DNA of 5,244 bases from positions 1 to 5,244 of the forward strand of contig JACRNN010000231.1 of NCBI GenBank assembly GCA_016234955.1, in the 5' to 3' direction. Positions within the stretch are counted from its first letter, which is position 1. Each line of letters starts with the position of its first letter. The stretch comes from Deltaproteobacteria bacterium. Its GTDB lineage: Bacteria > Desulfobacterota > GWC2-55-46. The position numbers and the translations under genes were made by a program. Under the pieces are notes generated by a model. The model searched no databases. It was given only the letters and a program-made list of their open reading frames with translations, and was not told where the DNA came from. This document shows positions 1 through 5,244 of the stretch, piece by piece.

Positions 1-1
1 G

Positions 2-586
2 TACATGAAGGCGCGGGTCTACAACACGTCGGTCAAGGTCTTCAATACCGACTTCGGGGACGCGCTGGACAGGGCCAGGAACGATTACAAGGACAGCCAT
101 AACTTCGGGGTCGATCTCGGCATGCTCTACCGTAACGGCGACACCCTGCGCGCGGGCCTCGTTGGCCGCAACCTCAACTCGCCTAAGTTCGACATGAAGC
201 CCCTTCTGGCCGGGGACGACGACTATTTGAAAGAGAAGGCTCAGGTGCGGGCCGGGGTAGCCTTCAAGCCGGTCAGCTTCGTCACCCTCGCGCTGGACTA
301 CGACCTGACGAAGAACGATACGACCGTCTCGGACAGCTATAAATCGCAGAACCTCGGCGGCGGCGTGGAGGTCAACGTCTTCAAGGTCGTACAGGTGAGG
401 GCCGGGGCGTACAAGAACATGGCGCAAAGCGATATAGGCGTAGTCTACACCGCCGGCCTTGGGTTGAACCTCTGGGCCGTAAACCTCGACCTCGGGGCGG
501 CCATGTCGCCTAAATCAACCACTGTAGACGGCAGCGATATCCCGAAAGAGGTCAGGGCGGAGCTGGCCCTGTCCATGCTCTTTTAA
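2..586 (+). CDS. Outer-membrane beta-barrel protein, TraF_2-like (C-terminal part; 5' end outside window)
   Basis: The reading frame is open from the first complete codon (base 2) to TAA at 584-586, so the gene starts upstream. The visible 194 residues alternate hydrophobic and polar positions in many short strands separated by Asp/Asn/Gly turns (for example VRAGVAFKPVSFVTLALDYD and GLGLNLWAVNLDLGAAMS). The protein ends in a strand closing with Phe (ELALSMLF), the C-terminal signal read by the BAM complex in outer-membrane proteins. The repeated 'LRAGLVGRNL' and 'VRAGAYKN' strands and the late 'TTVDGSDIPKEVRAELALS' segment resemble the family annotated as 'conjugal transfer protein TraF' (Pfam TraF_2). 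Many members of that family lie outside any conjugation operon and have no proven function. No other conjugation gene is visible here, so a transfer role should not be assumed. The barrel and outer-membrane location are fairly sure; the family name is less sure. It is followed by a strong terminator and converges on argC. Confidence 0.66.
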   Translation, partial: YMKARVYNTSVKVFNTDFGDALDRARNDYKDSHNFGVDLGMLYRNGDTLRAGLVGRNLNSPKFDMKPLLAGDDDYLKEKAQVRAGVAFKPVSFVTLALDYDLTKNDTTVSDSYKSQNLGGGVEVNVFKVVQVRAGAYKNMAQSDIGVVYTAGLGLNLWAVNLDLGAAMSPKSTTVDGSDIPKEVRAELALSMLF

Positions 587-664
587 GGGTGCCTCTAAAA
601 ATTGCTCTTTTCCCCGATCTCTTGAAGCTCCCCCAGGCCCAAGCCGCGCTTAATCTTCGACATA

Positions 665-704
665 AAAAGAACCGCCCCGCATGACAATGCGGGGCGGTTC
701 TTTT
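665..704. terminator. Bidirectional rho-independent terminator between the barrel gene and argC
   Basis: A perfect 18-bp inverted repeat (665-682 with 687-704) surrounds a GACA loop. The core is GC-rich (accgccccgcat / atgcggggcggt), and the outer ends are A-runs on the left and T-runs on the right. Read on the plus strand the stem ends in TTCTTTT; read on the minus strand it ends in TTCTTTTT. It therefore can stop both the incoming barrel-gene transcript and the convergent argC transcript. The minus-strand U-tract is slightly longer. Confidence 0.9.
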
Positions 705-727
705 GCCGGATGATTACAAGGCCATAG

Positions 728-752
728 GATGCGCTGAGGAACAAAGCGCATC
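728..752. repeat. REP-like palindrome just downstream of argC
   Basis: An 8-bp perfect stem (GATGCGCT at 728-735, AGCGCATC at 745-752) encloses a 9-nt loop, gaggaacaa. It starts 7 bases past the argC stop codon. There is no T-tract on either side, so it does not look like a terminator. From memory, closely similar hairpins (a GATGCGCT stem with a loop close to gaggaacga) are dispersed extragenic palindromes in many proteobacterial genomes. The hairpin is directly visible; its membership in a repeat family is recall, and no second copy lies in this window. Confidence 0.5.
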
Positions 753-759
753 GTTCGCG

Positions 760-1797
760 TTAAAACGGCGTGGGGGGTGTTTTTAGCCCCGTATCCTCCT
801 TCAAGCCGGAGATGATGTTCATGTTCTGTACGGCCTGGCCTGAGGCGCCCTTTACGAGGTTGTCGATGGCCGACACCACTATCATCCGCCCCCGCAGCAC
901 GTCCGCATATACGCCGATATCGCAGTAATTCGAGCACCTGACCTCTTTGATGTCCGGGAACCTGCCTTCAGGAAGTACGCGCACAAACGGCTCAGAGGCG
1001 TAGAACCGGGAGTATAGCTCATGGAGCCTCGCGCTATTGACGCCCTTTTTGAGCCTCGCGTAGGCCGTGGTCAGTATCCCCCTCGGCGTCGGCAATAGGT
1101 GCGGCGTGAAGGTGACGCTTATCTTTTCCCCGGCGACCCTGCCGAGTTCCTGCTCTATCTCAGGTGTATGCCTGTGGCACCCGACCTTATAGGCCTTGAA
1201 GCCTCCGGCCACCTCCACGAAAGAGGTATCGAGGGACGCCCCCCTGCCCGCGCCGGAGACGCCGCTCTTGGAGTCGATAATGATGGAAGCGAAGTCTATG
1301 ACCCCTTCCTTCAAAGCGGGGGACAGGGCCAGTATCGCGCCTGTCGGGTAGCACCCGGGGTTGGCCACGAGCCTTGCCCCGGCTATCTCTTTCCTGTGGA
1401 GCTCCGGCAGTCCGTAGACCGCTTCCTTGAGGAGCCCCTCCATCTTATGCTCGCCGTACCACGACCTGTAGACCTCGGCGTCGCGGAGCCTGAAGTCCGC
1501 GCTCAGGTCTATGACCTTGCGCCCGGCGCGCAACAGGGCGGCAACGGCGTCCTGCGAGGCCCCGTGCGGGAGCGCGCAGAAGGCGACGTCGGCCCCTGCG
1601 CCATTCAGGTCAGCGGGTTCGCTGAAAGACAGGCCGTCGTAAAAACCCCTTAAGGCCGGGAAGACCTCCGGGACCGCCATCCCCCTGTACTGCCTCGATG
1701 TGGCCTCGACCACCTCAACGTCCGGGTGGATGGCCAGGAGCCTCAAAAGCTCGCTCCCCGTGTACCCGCTCGCCCCGATTATGGCTACTTTTATCAT
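760..1797 (-). CDS. argC: N-acetyl-gamma-glutamyl-phosphate reductase
   Basis: ArgC reduces N-acetyl-glutamyl-5-phosphate to N-acetylglutamate-semialdehyde with NADPH, the third step of arginine (ornithine) biosynthesis in the cytoplasm. The 345-residue length is typical of the family. Residues 7-17 (IGASGYTGSEL) are the dinucleotide-binding loop of the Rossmann domain. Further conserved blocks are CALPHG (74-79), SADFRLRD (99-106), YGLPELHR (128-135), the catalytic cysteine C149 in ANPGCYPTGA, the serine/glycine loop SKSGVSGAGR (176-185), the His motif CHRHTPEI (207-214), LLPTPRGILTT (234-244) and NLVKGASGQAVQNMN (313-327). The ATG start has a good Shine-Dalgarno sequence, GGAGAGG (1803-1809), 5 nt upstream. 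It follows rplM-rpsI on the same strand, an order I recall from Geobacter-type genomes. An intervening terminator and its own promoter indicate separate transcription. No obvious ARG box is seen. Confidence 0.97.
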   Translation of the reverse strand: MIKVAIIGASGYTGSELLRLLAIHPDVEVVEATSRQYRGMAVPEVFPALRGFYDGLSFSEPADLNGAGADVAFCALPHGASQDAVAALLRAGRKVIDLSADFRLRDAEVYRSWYGEHKMEGLLKEAVYGLPELHRKEIAGARLVANPGCYPTGAILALSPALKEGVIDFASIIIDSKSGVSGAGRGASLDTSFVEVAGGFKAYKVGCHRHTPEIEQELGRVAGEKISVTFTPHLLPTPRGILTTAYARLKKGVNSARLHELYSRFYASEPFVRVLPEGRFPDIKEVRCSNYCDIGVYADVLRGRMIVVSAIDNLVKGASGQAVQNMNIISGLKEDTGLKTPPTPF

Positions 1798-1830
1798 AAC
1801 GACCTCTCCAAGCCTCTTTGTCTGACACTG

Positions 1831-1859
1831 ACTATATTTTATTACCCGGTTCCGGTCAA
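1831..1859 (-). promoter_or_regulatory. sigma70-type promoter of argC
   Basis: On the minus strand TTGACC (1859-1854, 5 of 6 consensus) is separated by exactly 17 nt from TATAGT (1836-1831, 5 of 6). Transcription would start near 1824, giving a leader of about 27 nt with the Shine-Dalgarno GGAGAGG at 1809-1803. The -35 box starts immediately after the T-tract of the upstream terminator. No operator palindrome overlaps it that I can see. Confidence 0.75.
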
Positions 1860-1860
1860 T

Positions 1861-1892
1861 AAAAAAGGAGAAGGCCGGATGGCCTTCCCCTT
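1861..1892 (-). terminator. Rho-independent terminator of the rplM-rpsI operon
   Basis: The stem is 12 bp with one A-C mismatch (1865-1876 with 1881-1892) around a 4-nt loop (1877-1880). On the minus strand the right arm reads GGCCTTCTCC and runs into six T residues (1866-1861). On the plus strand no T-run follows, so it acts in the minus direction only. It lies about 190 nt beyond the rpsI stop codon and directly before the argC -35 box, so it ends ribosomal-protein transcription before argC. Confidence 0.85.
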
Positions 1893-1978
1893 AATGAACA
1901 TGCATAGCGAGCGTCCGGCCCACAGCTTGGCTTTGGGGTCAAGCGAGCGAATCGGATATAGATACTTCCTTACATGTC

Positions 1979-2011
1979 GAAGATTCCCCGCAGCTTGCCG
2001 CGGGGAGCTTC
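1979..2011. repeat. REP-like palindrome downstream of rpsI
   Basis: An imperfect hairpin. The core CCCCGC / GCGGGG (1986-1991 with 2000-2005) is extended by a T-A and a G-U pair, one bulged A (1983), and then GAAG / CTTC (1979-1982 with 2008-2011). The loop is 8 nt (agcttgcc). Neither strand has a U-tract next to it, so it is not a typical terminator. From memory, a near-identical hairpin with a CCCCGC stem and an AGCTTGC loop recurs between genes in deltaproteobacterial and related genomes. That recurrence cannot be tested here. It sits in the 3' untranslated region between rpsI and the operon terminator. Confidence 0.45.
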
Positions 2012-2082
2012 AACCCTCTCCGGGCTTAAAAACCCCAGGGTCTTCAGAACGTTGAAAAAAACGGTGGACAGGATGCGAGGGA

Positions 2083-2307
2083 TTACCTCTTGGAGAACTG
2101 GAACCTCTTCCTCGCGCCCTTCTGGCCGTACTTCTTCCTCTCCTTCATCCTCGGGTCCCTTGTGAGGAGCCCCGCCTTTTTCAGCACGCCCCTCAGGTTG
2201 GCGTCCGAGCAGACCAGCTTGACCTTTATGTCGCCGGAGCCGGCCAGCAACCTGACCCTCGCAACCGATGTCTTGCGTCTCCCTACCGCGCTGAATACGT
2301 CCGCCAT
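2083..2307 (-). CDS. rpsI: 30S ribosomal protein S9, internally deleted (74 aa, about 55 core residues missing)
   Basis: S9 binds the 3' domain of 16S rRNA in the head of the small subunit, and its C-terminal SKR tail contacts P-site tRNA. Residues 1-29 (with GRRKTSVARVRL at 9-20 and GSGDIKV at 23-29) match the normal S9 N-terminus. Residues 35-74 (LRGVLKKAGLLTRD..., ending FQFSKR) align residue for residue with the last 40 of E. coli S9. Between them only five residues (KLVCS, 30-34) replace about 60 in E. coli, so the central beta-sheet/helix and the GGGxxGQAGAxRHG signature are absent. The join is in frame with no stop. The ATG has a GGGGGT Shine-Dalgarno-like run about 6 nt upstream, and the gene follows rplM by 96 nt. 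S9 identity is certain. Function is doubtful: it could be a pseudogene with a full copy elsewhere, a strain deletion, or an assembly error. Confidence 0.85.
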   Translation of the reverse strand: MADVFSAVGRRKTSVARVRLLAGSGDIKVKLVCSDANLRGVLKKAGLLTRDPRMKERKKYGQKGARKRFQFSKR

Positions 2308-2403
2308 CTATTACCCCCGCTAATCCTTCTGATTTGATGACAATTATACGTCGCACCCCTGACGCCCTATAAGCCCCTGACACCAGCCTCGCGCCGCCTG
2401 CGC

Positions 2404-2838
2404 CTACTTCAGGCCCGTAAGCGCCACGGGCATCTGCGCCTTATGGGGGTGCTGCTCCCCCGCGTAGACCTTGAGCTTCTTGAACATGTCCCTGCCGAGC
2501 CTGCCCTTGGGGAGCATGCCCCAGACCGCCTTTTTGAGCACCTCTTCGGGATTTTCGGCGAGGAGCTTTTCCATGGGCTTTGACTTGAGCCCGTTCGGAT
2601 ACATCGAGTGGTGGTAATATATCTTGTCCGTCAGCTTATTGCCCGTAACCGCTATCTTTTCTGCGTTGACGACGACGACGAACTCGCCTGTATCGATATA
2701 TGTCGTAAAGTCCGGCCTGTGCTTGCCCCTCAATATCGCCGCTATGCGGGTGGCAAGCCTTCCGAGGGTCTTGTCGCTGGCGTCTATAAGATGCCACTTC
2801 TTGGTCTTCATGTCTACTTTTGGAATGTATGTGCCCAT
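2404..2838 (-). CDS. rplM: 50S ribosomal protein L13
   Basis: L13 is an early-assembling large-subunit protein that binds 23S rRNA. The 144 residues are collinear with E. coli L13 (142 aa). WHLIDASDKTLGRLATRIA comes near the N-terminus, then LRGKHRPDFTTYIDTGEFVVVVNAEKI, the signature-rich VTGNKLTDKIYYHH, and KAVWGMLPKGRLGRDMFKKLKVYAGEQHPH near the end. I chose the ATG at 2838 (MGTYIPKV), which has GGGG 7 nt upstream. An in-frame TTG at 2898 would add 20 residues unlike L13 and would overlap the promoter -35 box, so it is rejected. It is the first gene of the rplM-rpsI operon and divergent from ligA. In E. coli L13 represses its own operon; nothing in the short leader here lets me assert that. 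Confidence 0.97.
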   Translation of the reverse strand: MGTYIPKVDMKTKKWHLIDASDKTLGRLATRIAAILRGKHRPDFTTYIDTGEFVVVVNAEKIAVTGNKLTDKIYYHHSMYPNGLKSKPMEKLLAENPEEVLKKAVWGMLPKGRLGRDMFKKLKVYAGEQHPHKAQMPVALTGLK

Positions 2839-2862
2839 TTCAGAACCCCGACTTAGATTTGA

Positions 2863-2898
2863 ATTATAAAATTTAATTGATTTCGGGCGGTTTGTCAA
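2863..2898 (-). promoter_or_regulatory. Promoter region of the rplM-rpsI operon
   Basis: On the minus strand there is a perfect TTGACA (2898-2893). A 17-nt spacer leads to TAAATT (2875-2870, 4 of 6 consensus); a perfect TATAAT lies further on (2868-2863) but at a 24-nt spacing. Either -10 gives a leader of roughly 18-25 nt before the L13 ATG at 2838. Which hexamer is used cannot be decided by eye. A short inverted repeat, TTGTC-AA-GACAA (2892-2903), overlaps the -35 box. Confidence 0.6.
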
Positions 2899-2910
2899 GA
2901 CAATTTTAAT

Positions 2911-2939
2911 TTTTTGAGGCGCCCAATGATAATTATGAT
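2911..2939 (+). promoter_or_regulatory. Possible ligA promoter in AT-rich divergent spacer
   Basis: Plus-strand -10-like hexamers GATAAT (2928-2933) and TATGAT (2934-2939), each 5 of 6 consensus, lie 54-65 bases before the ligA ATG. There is no good -35 at 16-18 nt: TTGAGG (2914-2919) is 14 nt from TATGAT. Some promoter is expected because ligA is divergent from rplM, but the exact hexamers are uncertain. Confidence 0.3.
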
Positions 2940-2992
2940 ATCCGGCGTTCGGCCATTTGACCTCTCCAGCGCTCTATGCTACAACTATCCGC

Positions 2993-5029
2993 ATGGATGA
3001 AAAAGAGGCTCAAAAAGAGATCCTCCGGCTCAGGAGGGAGATAAACTACCACAACTACCGGTACTATGTCCTCGACAGCCCCGTTGTGACGGACGCCGAG
3101 TACGACAGGATGTTGAGGCGGCTGGAGGGTCTTGAGGCGCGGTTCCCCGGCCTCATCGCCCCTGATTCGCCCACCCGGAGGGTCGGGGCCGCGCCGCTAT
3201 CAGCCTTCGGCACGATAAGGCACACCACCCCGATGCTATCGCTCGGAAACGCCTTCACGCAGGAGGAGGCCAGGGAGTTCGACGACAGGATAAAGAGACT
3301 TCTAAAATGCGCCACCGGAACGAAGATAGAGTACGCCGCGGAGCCGAAGATGGACGGCCTCGCCGTGGAGCTTATTTACGAGGACGGAGTCTTCACCAAG
3401 GGCTCGACAAGGGGGGACGGCTACACCGGCGAGGACGTCACCCAGAACCTGAGGACCGTCAGGGCCATCCCCCTGAACCTCCTGCCGGCGATAAGGGACA
3501 CGGGGGTCAAGCCCCCGGCATATATAGAGGTGCGCGGGGAGGTCTTCCTCCCGCTTGCGGCATTCAGGAAGGTAAACAAGGAGCGTGAGGCCAGGGGCGA
3601 GCCGCTATTCGCCAACCCGAGGAACGCCGCGGCCGGGTCGTTGAGGCAATTGGACCCGAGGGTCACGGCAGAAAGGCCGCTTGACATCTTCTGCTACGGC
3701 GTCGGTATGGTGGAGGGGGCAAGCTTCAAGACCCACTTTGAGTCGCTCGAATATATCAGGGCGCTCGGGCTCAAGGTCAACCCGATGGTCAGGGTCGTGG
3801 AGGGGATAGACGCGGCGCTTGAATACCACGACACGGTTGAAAAAAAACGCGAAGGGCTCGGCTACGAGCTTGACGGGGTCGTGATAAAGGTGAACGGCCT
3901 TGCTCTCCAGGAGAGGCTCGGCACGCTCACAAGGAGCCCCAGGTGGGCGCTTGCATACAAGTTCGCCCCCAGGCAGGAATCTACTACGGTCAAAGATATA
4001 ATCGTGGGCGTGGGCAGGACAGGCGCGCTCACGCCTGTCGCGGTGCTTGAGCCGATTTCCGTGGGCGGAGTAACGATAGAGCGGGCCACGCTCCATAACC
4101 TCGACGAGGTGGAAAGAAAAGACGTCCGTGTCGGCGACACGGTGGTGGTGCAGAGGGCCGGGGACGTCATCCCGGAGATAGCCGGGGTATTGAAGGAGAG
4201 GAGGCCGCGCGGAAAGGAGCTTGAACAGTTCAGGATGCCGGATAAGTGCCCGGAGTGCGGCTCGACGGTGGAGAGGGTCGGGGCCCTGCACTTCTGCACA
4301 GCCGGGCTTCTCTGCCCGGCGCAGTTGAAAGAGAGCATAAGGCACTTTGCATCGAAGAGGGCTATGGACATAGAGGGCCTCGGCGCCATGCACGTAGACC
4401 AGTTCGTTGACGCGGGCGTCGTAAAGGACGTGGCCGACCTCTATTATCTCAAGAAGGAAAAAATATTAAAACTTGAGCGCTGGGCTGAAAAGTCGGCTGA
4501 TAACCTCCTTAATGCTATTGATAAGAGCAAGCGCCCGGCCCTTGAGCGGCTAATCTACGGACTCGGCATACGCGGGGTCGGGGAGCACATGGCACGCGTC
4601 CTCGCGGATAGGTTCGGGGATCTGAAATCCCTCATGGAGGCAACCATCGAGGAGCTTCTGGAGACCTACGAGATTGGGCCTGAGACCGCGCAGAGCATCG
4701 TCGATTTTTTCAGGGAGAGGCACAACAGGGAGGTCATAAGAAAGCTCGAAGACGCCGGGGTGGCGTTCCCGAAGAAGACGAGGGAAAAAAGAGGGACGCT
4801 TGCGGGCAAGGTATTCCTCTTTACCGGGACGCTTGAATCATTTTCGAGGGACGAGGCCAAAGCGCTCGTGGAGGCCGAGGGCGCTGAAGGGGCCACAGGG
4901 GTGAGTAAAAAAGTCGATTACGTGGTAGCGGGCGCTGAGCCCGGCTCCAAATACGAAAAGGCGAAGGAGATGGGGCTCAAGATAATAGACGAGGATGAGT
5001 TCAAGAAGATGGTGGGGAGGCAGGCTTGA
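2993..5029 (+). CDS. ligA: NAD-dependent DNA ligase LigA
   Basis: LigA seals nicks in duplex DNA during replication and repair, using NAD+ to adenylate its lysine. At 678 residues it is close to E. coli (671), and all domains are present. Domain Ia carries NYRYYVLD (21-28). The adenylation domain has the nucleotidyl lysine K119 in PKMDG, STRGDGYTGEDVTQN (138-152), GEVF (182-185), RNAAAGSLRQ (210-219), ELDGVVIKVN (292-301, K299) and YKFAP (322-326, K323). An OB fold follows. The zinc finger uses C419, C422, C435 and C441. Helix-hairpin-helix repeats include GLGIRGVG (523-530), and a C-terminal BRCT domain spans about 602-676 (GKVFLFTGTL, SKKVDYVVAG). I prefer the ATG at 2993 (MDEKEAQKEI), which matches family N-termini. 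A TTG at 2957 would add 12 unlikely residues. Neither start has a visible Shine-Dalgarno sequence. It is monocistronic here and divergent from rplM. Confidence 0.97.
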   Translation: MDEKEAQKEILRLRREINYHNYRYYVLDSPVVTDAEYDRMLRRLEGLEARFPGLIAPDSPTRRVGAAPLSAFGTIRHTTPMLSLGNAFTQEEAREFDDRIKRLLKCATGTKIEYAAEPKMDGLAVELIYEDGVFTKGSTRGDGYTGEDVTQNLRTVRAIPLNLLPAIRDTGVKPPAYIEVRGEVFLPLAAFRKVNKEREARGEPLFANPRNAAAGSLRQLDPRVTAERPLDIFCYGVGMVEGASFKTHFESLEYIRALGLKVNPMVRVVEGIDAALEYHDTVEKKREGLGYELDGVVIKVNGLALQERLGTLTRSPRWALAYKFAPRQESTTVKDIIVGVGRTGALTPVAVLEPISVGGVTIERATLHNLDEVERKDVRVGDTVVVQRAGDVIPEIAGVLKERRPRGKELEQFRMPDKCPECGSTVERVGALHFCTAGLLCPAQLKESIRHFASKRAMDIEGLGAMHVDQFVDAGVVKDVADLYYLKKEKILKLERWAEKSADNLLNAIDKSKRPALERLIYGLGIRGVGEHMARVLADRFGDLKSLMEATIEELLETYEIGPETAQSIVDFFRERHNREVIRKLEDAGVAFPKKTREKRGTLAGKVFLFTGTLESFSRDEAKALVEAEGAEGATGVSKKVDYVVAGAEPGSKYEKAKEMGLKIIDEDEFKKMVGRQA

Positions 5030-5060
5030 CGCCCGGACGAAACCGGGTTTAGTATTGTAG

Positions 5061-5077
5061 GGTGGGCTCCGCCCACC
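5061..5077. repeat. REP-like hairpin 1 downstream of ligA
   Basis: A perfect 7-bp stem (GGTGGGC at 5061-5067, GCCCACC at 5071-5077) has a TCC loop and is preceded by GTAG. It lies about 30 nt after the ligA stop. There is no U-tract after either arm, so intrinsic termination is unlikely. From memory, this GTAGGGTGGGC-type palindrome is a widespread extragenic repeat. Confidence 0.55.
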
Positions 5078-5105
5078 AAAATATCCGCTACTCACTCCTG
5101 TACAT

Positions 5106-5122
5106 GGCGGGCTAAGCCCGCC
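5106..5122. repeat. REP-like hairpin 2 downstream of ligA
   Basis: A second perfect 7-bp stem with a 3-nt loop (GGCGGGC at 5106-5112, TAA, GCCCGCC at 5116-5122) has the same architecture as the hairpin 45 bases upstream. Stem lengths and loop sizes are equal, and 6 of 7 left-arm bases are shared. The two form a pair like the composite REP elements found at gene 3' ends. No U-tract follows. Confidence 0.55.
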
Positions 5123-5244
5123 CTTGTATATTGGAACCAGTAGCTTTTAATGCAGTTACGGTGTTACGCTTACCCAGGGACGCCGGGGTAAATGGGAAAG
5201 GTGAATCCGTGCCCGCCCTCAGGTCTTAGAGCCTGTCGCGTAGA

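Noticed and set aside
1099..1653. A 184-codon plus-strand open frame inside argC
   Set aside because: It is antisense to the intact argC and shows no recognisable protein motif or ribosome binding site.
1970..2383. A 137-codon minus-strand open frame across rpsI
   Set aside because: It overlaps rpsI in another frame, is rich in Arg/Gly/Glu as shadow frames of GC-rich genes are, and matches no family. It also does not contain the missing S9 core.
2839..2898. 20-residue N-terminal extension of L13 from a TTG at 2898
   Set aside because: The extra residues are unlike L13, and the TTG is part of the perfect -35 hexamer TTGACA of the operon promoter.
3605..4393. A 262-codon minus-strand open frame inside ligA
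   Set aside because: It is an antisense shadow of ligA, whose own frame shows every conserved motif. High GC content makes long antisense frames common.
5061..5122. Intrinsic terminator of ligA formed by the two GC-rich hairpins
   Set aside because: Neither hairpin is followed by a T-run on either strand; they look like REP-type palindromes instead.
5180..5244. Possible cobalamin riboswitch (GGGAAAGGTGAATCC followed by GCCCGCC)
   Set aside because: Some box elements look similar, but the conserved ACTGTgA part and the paired CCGG arms are absent, and no downstream B12 gene is visible.

Overview
The window is a compact, GC-rich piece of a bacterial chromosome made of housekeeping genes. The gene order rplM-rpsI-argC on one strand is what I recall from Geobacter-type Desulfuromonadota (the old Deltaproteobacteria), and the TraF-like outer-membrane barrel fits a Gram-negative host. 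NAD-dependent LigA confirms a bacterium. I would place it as deltaproteobacteria-like, with no firm genus.

Layout from left to right. Bases 2-586 (+) are the 3' end of an outer-membrane beta-barrel gene of the TraF_2-like type, cut by the window edge. A perfect 18-bp bidirectional terminator hairpin (665-704) lies between it and the convergent argC (760-1797, -), an intact N-acetyl-gamma-glutamyl-phosphate reductase of arginine biosynthesis. argC has its own well-formed sigma70-type promoter (1831-1859). That promoter directly abuts a rho-independent terminator (1861-1892) that ends the upstream ribosomal-protein operon. The operon is rplM (L13, 2404-2838) followed by rpsI (S9, 2083-2307), both on the minus strand, with a promoter at about 2863-2898. 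From a shared AT-rich spacer, ligA (2993-5029, +; NAD-dependent DNA ligase, 678 aa, all domains present) reads the other way. Downstream of ligA are two compact REP-like hairpins and about 120 bases in which I recognise nothing.

The outstanding feature is rpsI. It encodes only 74 residues instead of about 130. The N-terminal 29 and C-terminal 40 residues are excellent S9 sequence, but about 55 residues of the conserved core, including the GGGxxGQ signature region, are missing cleanly and in frame. This is either a real internal deletion in a normally essential gene, with a full copy elsewhere, or an assembly artefact. It is the first thing to check.

The rest is ordinary core-genome content with small palindromic repeats placed at gene 3' ends. 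I see no transposase, CRISPR array, tRNA, rRNA or defence system, and no evidence for a novel multi-gene system.
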